Assembly (NCBI RefSeq): GCF_900129495.1
Contig: NZ_FQVX01000001.1
Location: 372,001 to 436,000, forward strand
Direction: 5' to 3'
Length of the DNA stretch: 64,000 bases
Origin: Geodermatophilus nigrescens
Lineage (GTDB): Bacteria; Actinomycetota; Actinomycetes; Mycobacteriales; Geodermatophilaceae
Shown: positions 1 to 9,159 of the stretch, piece by piece
How positions within the stretch are numbered: position 1 is the first letter of the stretch
How the letters are laid out: each line of letters begins with the position of its first letter
Notes under the pieces: generated by a model
Seen by the model: the letters and a program-made list of their open reading frames with translations, nothing else
Told to the model about the DNA's origin: nothing
Databases searched by the model: none
Made by a program: the position numbers and the translations under genes

Positions 1-2
1 TC

Positions 3-281
3 TTCGCCTCGACGGCGGGGCTGTCGGGCGCCGAGCTGGCCATCGCCGGCGGCACGACGGCGGTCGGGCAGCGGGTGCTCGAGGCGGTGTTCGGCGACGC
101 CGCGGTGCGGGAGCTGGCCGCCCGCGCCCGCGAGGACCTCGACGCCCGCGCCGACCGGCTGCTGCGCGGCGAGCAGGACCGCTTCGACGAGCTGCTGGCG
201 CCGGTGTCCGACGCCCCCGACGCGGCGGGGCGGCTGCGCGCCGCCGTCGCCGCGCTGGCCGCCGCGCGGAGGTCGGCGTGA
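3..281 (+). CDS. Dynamin-like GTPase, C-terminal fragment (5' end outside window)
   Basis: This frame is open from the first bases of the window and ends in TGA, so only the last 92 codons of a longer gene are seen. The visible part is an alanine/arginine-rich helical tail with no catalytic motif. It overlaps the next gene by four bases (GTGA), which implies translational coupling. Because the next gene is a P-loop GTPase of the dynamin/YfjP type, and such genes often occur as tandem pairs in actinobacteria, this is probably the first member of a pair. That assignment rests on context only. Confidence 0.5.
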   Translation, partial: FASTAGLSGAELAIAGGTTAVGQRVLEAVFGDAAVRELAARAREDLDARADRLLRGEQDRFDELLAPVSDAPDAAGRLRAAVAALAAARRSA

Positions 282-1876
282 GGGCGCGGGAGCTGGCGCT
301 GCCCGACCGGCTGGCGGCGCTGCGCGAGGCGGTCGAGGTCGCCGAGGGGCGCCTGGAGGTGCCGGAGGTGGGCACCGCGCGGGCGCTGCTGGCGAAGGCC
401 GGGGCCCGCGAGGCGCTGGGCGACGCCACCGTCGTCGCCCTGGCCGGGGCCACCGGCAGCGGCAAGTCCACGCTGTTCAACGCGCTGTCCGGGGCGCAGG
501 TGAGCACCCCGGGCGTGCGGCGGCCGACCACCGGCGTCGCGCACGCCAGCGTGTGGGGGGAGCCCTCCTCCGACGCGCACGGCGCGGACCGGCTGCTCGA
601 CTGGCTGGAGGTGCCGCGGCGGCACCGCGTGGCCGACCCCGACCCGGCGCTGGACGGCATGGTGCTGCTCGACCTGCCCGACCACGACAGCGTGCGGCTG
701 GAGAACCGGCTGGAGGTCGACCGGCTGGTGCAGCTCGTCGACGTCCTCGTGTGGGTGCTCGACCCGCAGAAGTACGCCGACGACGCCGTGCACACCCGCT
801 ACCTCGCGCCGCTGGCCGGGCACTCCGGCGTGCTGCTGGTGGTGCTCAACCAGGTCGACCGGCTCGACGAGGCGGCCGCGGCCGCCTGCCTGGCCGACCT
901 GCGCCGGCTGCTCGACGAGGAGGGCCTCGCCGGGGTGCCGGTGCTCCCCACGGCCGCGCCGAGCGGCCTGGGGCTGCCGCAGTTGCGCGCGGAGCTCGCC
1001 CGCCGGGTGTCGGCGCGGAAGGCGGCCACCGACCGCCTCACCGCCGACGCGCGGGCGGCCGCGGGCGCGCTGGCCGCGCACTGCACCCCCGACGCCGGGC
1101 GCGACCGCGGGCCGGGGCGGGCGGCCCGCGAGGAGCTGACCGGCGCGCTGGCCGACGCCGCGGGCGTGCCGGCCGTGGTGGCCGCCGTCGAGCGGTCGGC
1201 CCGGCGCAGCGGGACCGCGCACACCGGCTGGCCGCTGCTGCGATGGACCCGCAAGCTGCGCGCCGACCCGCTCGACCGGCTGCACCTCGGCGACGAGCGG
1301 GCCCGGACGTCGCTGCCGCAGGCCGGCGCGGTGCAGCGGGCCGGCATGGACGCCGCCCTCCGGCAGGCCCGCGACGACGCCGGCCGCGGGCTGCCCCCGG
1401 CCTGGCGCGACGAGCTGCGCCGCACCTCCGACGACACCGGCGGGCGGCTGCCCGACCGGCTCGACCGCGCCGTCGCCGGCACCGACCTCGGCTCCGACCG
1501 GGTGCCGCTGTGGCAGCGCGGGGTGGGCGGCCTGCAGTGGCTGCTCGCGCTCGTCGCGCTGGCCGGCGCGCTGTGGCTCGTCGGCCTCGTCGTCCTGGGG
1601 CTGCTGCAGCTCGACGACGTCGTCCCGCTGCCCCGGGTGCAGGGCATCCCGCTGCCCACGCTGCTGCTCGGGCTCGGCCTGCTCGCCGGGCTGCTGCTGG
1701 CGCTGGTGTGCCGGCCGCTGGTGGCCGCGGGCGCCCGCAGACGGGCGCGCACGGCGCGCCGCCGGCTCACCGCCCGGGTGGCCGAGGTGGCCGACGACGA
1801 GGTGCTGGCACCGCTGGCCGAGACGCGCGCCGAGCACGAGCGGTTCTGCGCCGCGGTCGGTCGCGCACGATCCTGA
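278..1876 (+). CDS. Dynamin/YfjP-like membrane-associated GTPase
   Basis: A 532-residue protein with a Walker A/G1 motif GATGSGKST at residues 57-65, a G3-like DLPD near residue 131 and a G4-like NQVD near residue 191, so a TRAFAC-class GTPase. The C-terminal third has two hydrophobic segments (about residues 420-440 and 458-480), then a basic helix, an arrangement seen in bacterial dynamin-like and YfjP-type GTPases that act at membranes. The GTG start overlaps the stop of the upstream gene, so the two probably work as a heteromeric pair. The cellular role (membrane remodelling, division or stress) cannot be read from sequence. Confidence 0.75.
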   Translation: MRARELALPDRLAALREAVEVAEGRLEVPEVGTARALLAKAGAREALGDATVVALAGATGSGKSTLFNALSGAQVSTPGVRRPTTGVAHASVWGEPSSDAHGADRLLDWLEVPRRHRVADPDPALDGMVLLDLPDHDSVRLENRLEVDRLVQLVDVLVWVLDPQKYADDAVHTRYLAPLAGHSGVLLVVLNQVDRLDEAAAAACLADLRRLLDEEGLAGVPVLPTAAPSGLGLPQLRAELARRVSARKAATDRLTADARAAAGALAAHCTPDAGRDRGPGRAAREELTGALADAAGVPAVVAAVERSARRSGTAHTGWPLLRWTRKLRADPLDRLHLGDERARTSLPQAGAVQRAGMDAALRQARDDAGRGLPPAWRDELRRTSDDTGGRLPDRLDRAVAGTDLGSDRVPLWQRGVGGLQWLLALVALAGALWLVGLVVLGLLQLDDVVPLPRVQGIPLPTLLLGLGLLAGLLLALVCRPLVAAGARRRARTARRRLTARVAEVADDEVLAPLAETRAEHERFCAAVGRARS

Positions 1877-1913
1877 TGTGTGACACCTGCCCGCGTCTGG
1901 GCAGGTGGGGAGC

Positions 1914-2531
1914 ATGACCGAGTCCGCGTCCCCCCGTGCCCTGGCCCTGATCTGCAGCCTCAAGCCGTCCCCCGCGCCGTCGTCCAGCGAGCTCATGGCC
2001 CGCCAGGTCCTCGACGCGCTCGGGGAGCACGGCTTCACCTCCGACGTCGTCCGCGTCGTCGACCACGACGTGAAGCCCGGCGTGGAGGTGGACATGGGGG
2101 AGGGCGACGCCTGGCCCGCCATCCGCGAGCGGATGATGGCCGCCGACGTCCTGGTGGTCTCGACGCCGACCTGGGTCGGCCACATGAGCAGCGTCGCCCA
2201 GCGGGTGCTCGAGCGCCTCGACGGCGAGCTGTCGGAGACCGACGACTCGGGCCGCCCGCTGGTCACCGGCAAGGTCGCGGTGGCGTGCGTGGTGGGCAAC
2301 GAGGACGGCGCCCACAAGATCACCGCGGACCTGTTCCAGGGCCTCAACGACATCGGCTTCACGATCCCCGCCCAGGGCGCCGTCTACTGGAACGACGAGG
2401 CGATGGGCAGCCGCGACTACAACGACCTCGAGGAGACCCCCGAGGCGGTCGCGTCGACGACGAAGACGCTCGCGGAGAACGCCGCCCACCTGGCGCAGGC
2501 GCTGAAGGCGCAGCCCTACCCGGGGCGCTGA
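1914..2531 (+). CDS. NAD(P)H-dependent FMN reductase / flavodoxin-fold oxidoreductase
   Basis: A 205-residue flavodoxin-like protein. The N-terminal strand followed by an SSSELMARQ segment matches the FMN-phosphate loop of the COG0655 family, and STPTWVGHMSSVAQ matches the second flavin-contacting loop. Such proteins reduce quinones or other small acceptors with NAD(P)H; the substrate is unknown. The ATG at 1914 is preferred to an in-frame GTG nine bases upstream because the purine-rich AGGTGGGG lies just ahead of it. A strong hairpin follows the stop codon. It appears to be monocistronic. Confidence 0.75.
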   Translation: MTESASPRALALICSLKPSPAPSSSELMARQVLDALGEHGFTSDVVRVVDHDVKPGVEVDMGEGDAWPAIRERMMAADVLVVSTPTWVGHMSSVAQRVLERLDGELSETDDSGRPLVTGKVAVACVVGNEDGAHKITADLFQGLNDIGFTIPAQGAVYWNDEAMGSRDYNDLEETPEAVASTTKTLAENAAHLAQALKAQPYPGR

Positions 2532-2535
2532 CAGC

Positions 2536-2582
2536 GTGCGCGGACGTGCACCTCTCGTACACGGGACTGCACGTCCGCGCAC
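2536..2582. terminator. Bidirectional intrinsic terminator hairpin
   Basis: A perfect 15-bp inverted repeat (2536-2550 with 2568-2582) encloses a 17-base loop. It lies between the convergent flavoprotein and MFS genes. There is no T-tract, as is usual in high-GC actinobacteria. Confidence 0.7.
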
Positions 2583-2597
2583 ACCGTCGCCCTCGCG

Positions 2598-3836
2598 TCA
2601 GGCGGCCAGCGGCTCCGACGGCTCGTCGGCGGGGGCCGCGGCGGGCGCGCGGCGGTGTGAGAGCCGCAGCCCGAGCGCGGCGCCCAGCGCCAGCACGATG
2701 ACGACGGCGCCGTAGACCTCCGCGGTCGCCCGCAGGCCCACCGGGCCGGACACGATCCCCGCGACGATCGCCGGGATGCTGAAGGCCAGGTAGCCGACGA
2801 CGAACACGCTCGACAGCAGGCCCGCGCGGGAACCAGGCGCGACGCCGGCGGTCACCGTGGCCACCGCGCCGAGGAACGCGGCGCCGAAGCCGAGCCCGGC
2901 CAGGCCCGAGGCGACGAAGAACAGCCACAGGGAGCCGGTGGCCAGCGCGACGAGCAGGCCGCCGACCGCGACGGCGAACACCAGGCAGCCGCCGCCCATC
3001 GCCCGGCGCGGCGCGAGGTCGCGGGCCAGCACGCCGCCGACCGCGGCCGCACCCTGCATGCAGAGGATGAGCAGGCTGCCGGCGAGGTGGCCGCTCGCGC
3101 CGAAGACCCCGGCGGTCAGCGACGGGCCGAGGGAGAGCACCAGCCCGCCCATCGCCCACAGCGCCACCAGGCAGGGCACCGCGACGGCGAAGGCCCGGCG
3201 CTGCGGGCGCGGCACCTCCACGCGCGGCCGCAGCGAGGCCAGCGCGCCGGGCACCCGCGGCGAGGTCTCCGGCAGCAGCCGGGCCAGGCCCGCGCCGAGC
3301 ACGAAGACGACGGTCAGCACCCCGAACACCCACGGCGTCGGCTCGGCCAGGCCCTCGATGGCGAGCCCCGCGCCCATCGCGCCGAGCGCCAGCCCGAGGC
3401 CGGGGGAGACGCTGTTGAGCAGGGCACCCAGCGGCCGCGCCGAGGGCCGCTGCAGGTCCAGCAGGGTCGCGCCGAGCGCGCCGGTCAGCGCCCCGGTGGA
3501 CAGCCCCTGCAGCGTGCGCGCCACGAGCAGCCAGCCCACGCCGTCGGCGGCGAGGAACACCGCCATCGCGACGGCCTGCAGCAGCAGCCCGGCGGCGAGC
3601 ACCGGCCGCCGTCCCACGTGGTCGGACAGGCTGCCGACGACGAGCAGCGCGCCCAGCAGCGCGAACGCGTAGATGCCGAACACCAGCGTCAGCAGCCCGG
3701 CGCCGAAGCCGAACTCCTCCTGGTAGACCCGGTACAGCGGTGACGGGACGCCCGAGGCGGCCAGCACCACCACGAGCAGCCCGGCCACCGACCAGAAGGC
3801 GGCGGAGCGGGAGAGGCGGGGCACGTTCCGCTGCAA
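2598..3836 (-). CDS. MFS transporter, probable drug/metabolite exporter
   Basis: A 412-residue, very hydrophobic protein with about twelve predicted membrane helices. The loop after helix 2 carries GSLSDHVGRRPVL, the major facilitator motif A (GxLxDRxGRR). The start drawn is a TTG; an in-frame GTG at 3824 would remove only four residues and is equally possible. The substrate is unknown; the protein most resembles proton-coupled exporters of the drug/metabolite type. It is transcribed divergently from the low-GC gene to its right, and part of the shared intergenic DNA belongs to the low-GC island, so its promoter may lie in acquired DNA. Confidence 0.8.
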   Translation of the reverse strand: MQRNVPRLSRSAAFWSVAGLLVVVLAASGVPSPLYRVYQEEFGFGAGLLTLVFGIYAFALLGALLVVGSLSDHVGRRPVLAAGLLLQAVAMAVFLAADGVGWLLVARTLQGLSTGALTGALGATLLDLQRPSARPLGALLNSVSPGLGLALGAMGAGLAIEGLAEPTPWVFGVLTVVFVLGAGLARLLPETSPRVPGALASLRPRVEVPRPQRRAFAVAVPCLVALWAMGGLVLSLGPSLTAGVFGASGHLAGSLLILCMQGAAAVGGVLARDLAPRRAMGGGCLVFAVAVGGLLVALATGSLWLFFVASGLAGLGFGAAFLGAVATVTAGVAPGSRAGLLSSVFVVGYLAFSIPAIVAGIVSGPVGLRATAEVYGAVVIVLALGAALGLRLSHRRAPAAAPADEPSEPLAA

Positions 3837-5790
3837 GTCATGAGCCTATTGAGCTATTCCTGCAACGGCTGCTCGACTGGCCGCTGCTCGTCGGTTGCCT
3901 GTGGCCTTAGCCGTCCGTGCCGCATGCCGCGACGCGCCATCGAGATACTTCCCTCACACTGGGGGGGGCACCGAGCTGCACACGCCGCTTAGGCGGGGCT
4001 CCGGAAGCGATATGTGCCGCTCACTGGTCTCGATTGGGAGGGCTTGAGTGCTTTTAGCAGGATTTGGGATAAGTGGTTACAGATCTTTCGGTGCGGACAT
4101 GACCTACTTCAGCGACCTAGCGACTATCACGCTCCTGGCCGGGCAGAATAATTCCGGTAAATCCAATACTCTACGCTTTATACGAGACTTCCTGCGGAGG
4201 GATCCGGAGCCGCTCGGAGCGCTCGATGTGCCTCGCGGAGATGAGAATGAAGAACTGGGCATAGCGACGCGCATGTCCATCGCCTTTCGCTTCGACGACG
4301 ACGTCGTATCTAAACTCATGGGTAAAGCTGGCAGCAATCCTCGCAACATATCAATTGTCCGCCGCCTGCTGCGCGCCACGGGCAAGGGATTGCCCGGCGA
4401 GGGAGACGGTGTTGCCTGGTTCGTATACAAGAAGCTTCCGGGGGCTCCTAAGTGGGATTTCGACGACGAGTGGTTCAACGCCCTATTGGGACTCACCAAC
4501 CCCAGTTCTAGGGAGCTTCGGGATGTCGTTCTTGAGGGATCGGGCCATGTCACTGGCCCGCCTTCGGACGTGCTCTTGGAGGTTATTCAACCCTTTGATC
4601 CGCTAAAGACGCTGCCGCCGGTCAGGGTTATTGAGGCGTTCCGGCAAATCCGACACGACTCCAATACTCGTGAATTCACGCCGGAGGGTTCTGACCTTGT
4701 TGAGACCCTCGCTCGTTATGAACAGTCGGGACCGACGCGACGAGCTGACAGAAGGAAGTTCGATGCGGTGAACGGATTCCTTCGCCGTGTACTTGAGGAC
4801 GACTCAGCGACCCTGTCCGTCGCGCGCGATCCTGATCTACTGCTGGTCCAGCAAGCCGGGCGTCACCTTCCCTTGGAAAATCTAGGGACAGGGATCCACC
4901 AGGTGATCATCATGGCGGCTGTCGCAACGTTGTTCGAAGGACATGTCCTCGCTATTGAGGAGCCTGAAGTCCACCTACATCCTTTACTCCAAAGGAAGCT
5001 GGGGGTATATCTGTCCACTCAAGAGCAGAACCAATATGTGATTGCTACCCACTCCGCACATTTGTTCGACCTTCCTGCGTCGAGCACTTATCACCTTCGA
5101 CTAACAGTCGAAGGGACGAGCGCTGTCCGCGCCGAGAGTCCGGCTGCCCTTAGTCGAATCTGTGCGGACTTAGGGTACCGGCCGTCGGACCTACTGCAAG
5201 CGAACTTTGTGATATGGGTTGAAGGGCCCAGTGATCGTATTTATATACGACATTGGATTGCCCAGGCGGACCGTCGACTTCTTGAGCATGTCCATTATTC
5301 CGTAATGTTCTACGGAGGACGCCTGCTCGCTCACCTATCTGCTCACGATGAGGATGTCGACGACTTTATTCGTCTCCACCGGCTGAATAGATCTATGGCT
5401 GTCGTCATTGACAGCGATAGACGCCAATCGACTGCAGGGATCAATTCCACCAAGGCTCGAGTCGTCGACGAATTGTCATCCGATCCGTCGTCCCTTGCGT
5501 GGGTTACGGACGGGCGCGAGATCGAGAACTACATACCGGCGGACATCTTTGCGGACGCGTTCAGTGAGGTCTCAGGTCGGGATGTTGCGACTCCGATCGG
5601 TCAGTTTGATCAAGCGGTCCCTCGAGGTCCTGGTGAACCGTTCATCGACAAGGTCAAGATCGCTCGACGAGTCGTTGAGGCCTGGGGCGAAGGGATCGTA
5701 GGGCAGCACGGCTTAGAGGCCAGGGTTGACGCCCTTACTGCACTGATTGTGAGCGCGAATGGCATGTTGCCAGTCGGCCACCCTCGCGAC
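3837..5790. other. Low-GC genomic island carrying one defence-type gene
   Basis: From the intergenic space upstream of 4048 to nearly the end of the OLD gene, base composition and codon use differ sharply from the flanks. A/T-ending codons and rare codons (ATA, TTA, AGA, CTA) are frequent here and almost absent elsewhere. No integrase, transposase, tRNA or terminal repeat is visible. The left 211 bases (3837-4047) show no gene. The right border appears to lie inside the 3' end of cobIJ. Confidence 0.6.
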
Positions 5791-5805
5791 GGTCAGCCGG
5801 GGTAG
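4048..5805 (+). CDS. OLD-family ATP-dependent endonuclease (ABC ATPase plus TOPRIM)
   Basis: A 585-residue two-domain protein. The N-terminal SMC/ABC-type ATPase has Walker A GQNNSGKS at residues 32-39, a signature-like LGTGIHQ near 276, Walker B LAIEEPEVHLHP (E304/E305) and an H-switch THSAH (H335). The C-terminal TOPRIM nuclease has WVEGPSDR (E392), IDSDR (D455 and D457) and TDGREIENY. This is the layout of OLD nucleases, relatives of GajA of the Gabija phage-defence system. No UvrD-like GajB partner is adjacent, so it resembles stand-alone OLD. GTG start with GGGAGG upstream. Codon use is unlike the chromosome, indicating transfer. Its last codons run into the 3' end of cobIJ, so the native C-terminus may have been altered. 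A defence role is inference. Confidence 0.85.
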   Translation: MLLAGFGISGYRSFGADMTYFSDLATITLLAGQNNSGKSNTLRFIRDFLRRDPEPLGALDVPRGDENEELGIATRMSIAFRFDDDVVSKLMGKAGSNPRNISIVRRLLRATGKGLPGEGDGVAWFVYKKLPGAPKWDFDDEWFNALLGLTNPSSRELRDVVLEGSGHVTGPPSDVLLEVIQPFDPLKTLPPVRVIEAFRQIRHDSNTREFTPEGSDLVETLARYEQSGPTRRADRRKFDAVNGFLRRVLEDDSATLSVARDPDLLLVQQAGRHLPLENLGTGIHQVIIMAAVATLFEGHVLAIEEPEVHLHPLLQRKLGVYLSTQEQNQYVIATHSAHLFDLPASSTYHLRLTVEGTSAVRAESPAALSRICADLGYRPSDLLQANFVIWVEGPSDRIYIRHWIAQADRRLLEHVHYSVMFYGGRLLAHLSAHDEDVDDFIRLHRLNRSMAVVIDSDRRQSTAGINSTKARVVDELSSDPSSLAWVTDGREIENYIPADIFADAFSEVSGRDVATPIGQFDQAVPRGPGEPFIDKVKIARRVVEAWGEGIVGQHGLEARVDALTALIVSANGMLPVGHPRDGQPG

Positions 5806-7289
5806 CGGCGCGAGGTGAAGACCTGCCCGGACGGCGTCACCCGCGTCTGCGACGACCCGACGATCACCAGGCAGCGCATGTCGACCGTCTCCGGGTCGAG
5901 CTCGCCGAGCGTCGTCACGGTGACCCGCTCCTCCGGCCCGCCGACGTCGCGGCCGACGACCACCACGGTCTCCGGGTCGCGCACCTCGAGCAGCGTCTCG
6001 CGGGCCTTGCCGAGCTGGTCGGGGCGCGCCTTCGACCGCGGGTTGTAGACGGCGATCACCAGGTCGGCCGCGGCGGCGGCGCGCAGCCGGTCGAGGACGA
6101 CGTCGAGGGGCTTGAGGACGTCGGAGAGGCTGATGACGGCGAAGTCGTGGCCCAGCGGCGCCCCGACGCGGGAGGCCACCGCCTGCGCGGCGGTCAGGCC
6201 GGGCAGCACGCGCACGCGCACGCCGGCGTGCTCGGGCTGCGCGGCCACCTCCAGCACCGCGGCGGCCATGGCGAAGACGCCGGGGTCGCCGCTGGAGACC
6301 ACCGCCACCCGGCGGCCGGCGCGGGCCAGCTCGAGCGCGTGCGCGGCCCGCTGCGCCTCCACCCGGTTGTCGCTGGCGTGCCGCACCTGCCGCGGGTTGG
6401 TCGGCACGCGGTCCAGGTAGGGGCCGTAACCGACCAGGTCGTCGGCGGCGGCGACCGCGTCGGCGGCCTCCGGCGTCGTCCACCCGCGCGCGCCCGGGCC
6501 CAGGCCCACGACGACGACCTCGCCGGCGCGCACGGCCTCGTCGTCCGCCGGGGCGGGCGCGTTGCCCGGCCCGGTGAGCGGACTCGGCAGCAGGGCGAGG
6601 GAGAAGTAGGGGACCGTCTCCGGGTCGACGTCGGCCAGCGGCATCGTGCGCTGCCGGTCGGTGGTGGCCCGCTCCACGTAGAGCGCCCGGTCGAGCACGC
6701 CCGCGGCCTCGAACGCCTCGCGGACCTGGCCGAACGTGCGGCCGAGCTTCATCACCGCGGCGGAGTCGGTGGTGGCCAGCCACTCGGCGAGCTCGTCGGC
6801 GGGCAGCGTGCCGGGCAGCACGGTGAGCACCTCGTCGCGCTCGACCAGCGGCCGCCCGACGACGGCGGCGGCGCCGCTGACGCTGGTCACGCCGGGCACC
6901 ACCTCGGTCGGGTACCGGTGCGCGAGCCGCTTGTGCATGTGCATGTAGGACCCGTAGAAGAACGGGTCGCCCTCGGCGAGCACGACGACGTCGCGGCCGG
7001 CGTCGAGGTGGGCGGCCAGCCGGGCGGCGGCGGCCTCGTAGAACTCGTCGATCGCGCCCTGGTAGCCGCCGGGGTGGTCGGTGCCCTCGGTGGTCACCGG
7101 GTAGACCAGCAGCTCCTCGACCTGGCCCGCGCGCAGGTAGGGCTCGGCGAGCGAGCGGGCCACCGAGCGGCCGTGCCGGGCGGCGTGGAAGGCGACGACG
7201 TTGGCCGCGCCGATGAGCCGGGCCGCCTTGACGGTGACCAGCTCGGGGTCGCCGGGGCCGAGCCCGACGCCGTACAGGCGCCCGCTCAC
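5793..7289 (-). CDS. cobIJ: Fused precorrin-2 C20- and precorrin-3B C17-methyltransferase (CobI-CobJ)
   Basis: A 498-residue fusion of two tetrapyrrole methylases. The first half (about 1-245) begins [18 protein letters not shown], with [10 protein letters not shown], typical of CobI, which methylates C20 of precorrin-2. The second half (about 255-498) restarts with [18 protein letters not shown], then [11 protein letters not shown] and [10 protein letters not shown], typical of CobJ, which methylates C17 with ring contraction. Both use S-adenosylmethionine. Fused CobIJ is common in actinobacteria. The GTG start at 7289 overlaps the cobH stop by four bases, so cobH and cobIJ are coupled. A longer upstream open frame exists but is a shadow of cobH. 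The 3' end overlaps the convergent OLD gene by 13 bases. Confidence 0.93.
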   Translation of the reverse strand: MSGRLYGVGLGPGDPELVTVKAARLIGAANVVAFHAARHGRSVARSLAEPYLRAGQVEELLVYPVTTEGTDHPGGYQGAIDEFYEAAAARLAAHLDAGRDVVVLAEGDPFFYGSYMHMHKRLAHRYPTEVVPGVTSVSGAAAVVGRPLVERDEVLTVLPGTLPADELAEWLATTDSAAVMKLGRTFGQVREAFEAAGVLDRALYVERATTDRQRTMPLADVDPETVPYFSLALLPSPLTGPGNAPAPADDEAVRAGEVVVVGLGPGARGWTTPEAADAVAAADDLVGYGPYLDRVPTNPRQVRHASDNRVEAQRAAHALELARAGRRVAVVSSGDPGVFAMAAAVLEVAAQPEHAGVRVRVLPGLTAAQAVASRVGAPLGHDFAVISLSDVLKPLDVVLDRLRAAAAADLVIAVYNPRSKARPDQLGKARETLLEVRDPETVVVVGRDVGGPEERVTVTTLGELDPETVDMRCLVIVGSSQTRVTPSGQVFTSRRYPG

Positions 7290-7906
7290 TCGACGTCGCT
7301 CGCGATCGCGTTGACCGCCGCGGCGGTCATGGCGCTGCCGCCGCGCCGGCCGCGGACGACGAGGAACGGCAGGTCGGAGGCGGCCAGCGCCTCCTTGGAC
7401 TCCGCCGCGCCGATGAAGCCGACCGGGACGCCGAGCACGGCGGCCGGGCGGGGCGCGCCCGCGGCGACCATCTCCAGCAGGTGGAACAGCGCGGTGGGGG
7501 CGTTGCCGATCGCCACGACGGCGCCGTCGAGGCGGTCGCGCCACAGCTCCAGCGCCGCCGCGGTGCGGGTGGTGCCGAGGTCGGCCGCCAGCGCCGGGAC
7601 GCGCGGGTCGTTCAGCGTGCAGACGACGTCGTTGTCCTTGGGCAGGCGGCGCCGGGTGACGCCGGAGGCCACCATCTGCGCGTCGCACAGCACCGGCGCG
7701 CCGGCGTCGAGGGCGGCGCGGGCGCCGGCCACCACGCCGTCGCTGGCGAGCACGTCGGCCACGAGGTCGACCTGGCCGCAGGCGTGGATCATGCGCACGA
7801 CCACCCGGGCGAGGTCCTCGGGCAGGCCGGCGAGGTCGGCCTCGGCGCGGATGGTCGCGAACGACTGCCGGTAGATCTCGGCGCCGTCCTTCTCGTACTC
7901 GTACAT
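7286..7906 (-). CDS. cobH: Precorrin-8X methylmutase CobH
   Basis: A 206-residue CobH/CbiC protein that moves the C11 methyl group of precorrin-8X to C12, giving hydrogenobyrinic acid. The N-terminus [15 protein letters not shown] is a family hallmark, and the catalytic histidine lies in RMIHACG (H41). The segment [16 protein letters not shown] lines the active site. It is the first gene of a cobH-cobIJ pair. The ATG has no Shine-Dalgarno sequence; a TAGCCT hexamer lies eight bases upstream, so the transcript may be leaderless. Confidence 0.93.
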   Translation of the reverse strand: MYEYEKDGAEIYRQSFATIRAEADLAGLPEDLARVVVRMIHACGQVDLVADVLASDGVVAGARAALDAGAPVLCDAQMVASGVTRRRLPKDNDVVCTLNDPRVPALAADLGTTRTAAALELWRDRLDGAVVAIGNAPTALFHLLEMVAAGAPRPAAVLGVPVGFIGAAESKEALAASDLPFLVVRGRRGGSAMTAAAVNAIASDVE

Positions 7907-7950
7907 CGGGCAGGAGGCTACGTCCCGGCCGGAACGGGTAGCGCGGGCGC
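7907..7950. promoter_or_regulatory. Divergent cobH / sugar nucleotidyltransferase promoter region, probably leaderless both ways
   Basis: Only 44 bases separate the two ATG codons. Leftward, TAGCCT (7920-7915, minus strand) lies eight bases before the cobH ATG. Rightward, TAGCGC (7939-7944) lies six bases before the other ATG. Neither gene has a Shine-Dalgarno sequence, so transcription probably starts at or next to each start codon. Confidence 0.45.
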
Positions 7951-9129
7951 ATGGCCCTCCCCCGCCTGCTCGTCCTCGTCCTCGCCGGTGGCGCCGGCGG
8001 CCGGCTGCAGCTGCTCACCGAGCACCGCGCCAAGCCCGCCGTCCCGTTCGCCGGGGTCTACCGGCTCATCGACTTCCCGCTGAGCAACTGCCAGCACTCG
8101 GGCATCCCCGACGTGTGGGTGTCGATCCAGCAGCACCCGGCCTCGCTGGCCGACCACCTCGCCAACGGCCGGCCCTGGGACCTCGACCGCACCACCGGCG
8201 GGCTGATGACGCTGCCGCCGTTCCAGGGCACCGAGCGCGGGGGCTGGAACACCGGGACGGCGAACTCGCTGTGGCGGCAGGCCGAGCTGATCCGGGCGTT
8301 CGGCGCCGACGCGCTCGTCGTCGTCAGCGCCGACGCCGTCTACGAGCTCGACTACCGCGAGGTCGCCGAGGCGCACCTGCAGTCGGACGCGGAGGTGACG
8401 ATGGTGACCACCGAGGTCGCCGCCGACGACGCCTCGCGCTACGGGATCGTCGAGGTCGACGGCGAGCGGGTGACCGGCTACGCCTACAAGCCCGACGAGC
8501 CGGCCACCACCACCGCCACCAACGAGGTCTTCGTCTTCGACCCGGGCCCGACCCTCGACCGGCTCGAGGAGCTGCAGTCGGAGGTCGGCGAGGAGGGGCT
8601 GGAGGACCTCGGCACCCACCTGCTGCCGGCGCAGACCCGCGACGGCGGGGCGCGGGCGTACCCGCTGGGCGGCTACTGGCGCGACGTCGGGACGGTGGAC
8701 TCGTACTGGTCGGCGCACCAGGAGTTCCTCACCGACGAGCCGCCGATCGACCTCGACGCGCCGCGCTGGCCGATCCACACCCGCGGCGGCCGGCACAGCG
8801 CCGCACGGGTCCTCGACGACGGCCAGATCGAGAACAGCCTGCTGTCCGGCGGCACCCGGGTCTCGGGCAACGTGCGCGGCTCGGTGCTCTCGCCGGGCGT
8901 GGTGGTGGAGGCGGGCGCGACCGTCGTCGACTCGGTGCTGCTGCCCGGTGCGCGCGTGCGGTCGGGCTCCACGGTGACCCGCTCGGTGGTCGACGACGGC
9001 GTCGTGGTGGGCCGTGGCGCCACGGTCGGCGGCGACGGCGACATCACGCTCGTCGGGCGCCGCGTCGAGGTGCCCGAGGGCGCGGAGGTCCCGGCGGGCG
9101 CCCGCTACCCCGACCCGGACGAGGACTGA
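7951..9129 (+). CDS. Glucose-1-phosphate adenylyltransferase-like sugar nucleotidyltransferase (GlgC family)
   Basis: A 392-residue protein with an N-terminal nucleotidyltransferase domain and a C-terminal left-handed beta-helix of hexapeptide repeats. The start [11 protein letters not shown], then [22 protein letters not shown], matches the ADP-glucose pyrophosphorylase signature. [12 protein letters not shown] replaces the usual GDHIYKMDY, and [10 protein letters not shown] corresponds to the GTADAV region. GlgC makes ADP-glucose for glycogen. The changed motifs suggest the nucleotide or sugar may differ, so true GlgC function is likely but not certain. It sits among cobalamin genes without an obvious functional link. 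Confidence 0.8.
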   Translation: MALPRLLVLVLAGGAGGRLQLLTEHRAKPAVPFAGVYRLIDFPLSNCQHSGIPDVWVSIQQHPASLADHLANGRPWDLDRTTGGLMTLPPFQGTERGGWNTGTANSLWRQAELIRAFGADALVVVSADAVYELDYREVAEAHLQSDAEVTMVTTEVAADDASRYGIVEVDGERVTGYAYKPDEPATTTATNEVFVFDPGPTLDRLEELQSEVGEEGLEDLGTHLLPAQTRDGGARAYPLGGYWRDVGTVDSYWSAHQEFLTDEPPIDLDAPRWPIHTRGGRHSAARVLDDGQIENSLLSGGTRVSGNVRGSVLSPGVVVEAGATVVDSVLLPGARVRSGSTVTRSVVDDGVVVGRGATVGGDGDITLVGRRVEVPEGAEVPAGARYPDPDED

Positions 9130-9159
9130 GGGCCTTCGTAGCGCGGTCGGCCCTCAGTC
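9124..9159. terminator. Bidirectional terminator sharing both stop codons
   Basis: A perfect 11-bp inverted repeat (9124-9134 with 9149-9159) encloses a 14-base loop. The left arm contains the TGA of the sugar nucleotidyltransferase gene and the right arm contains the complement of the cobG stop codon, so a single hairpin serves both convergent genes. Confidence 0.7.

Noticed and set aside
3837..4047. Integrase attachment site or IS border left of the OLD gene
   Set aside because: I found no tRNA, direct repeat or inverted repeat at either edge.
3837..5805. Two-gene Gabija or PARIS system
   Set aside because: Only one ATPase-TOPRIM gene is present; no UvrD-like helicase or separate TOPRIM partner flanks it.
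7290..8033. N-terminal extension of cobIJ through cobH
   Set aside because: The extension is the out-of-frame shadow of cobH; a GTG at 7289 gives a normal CobI start.
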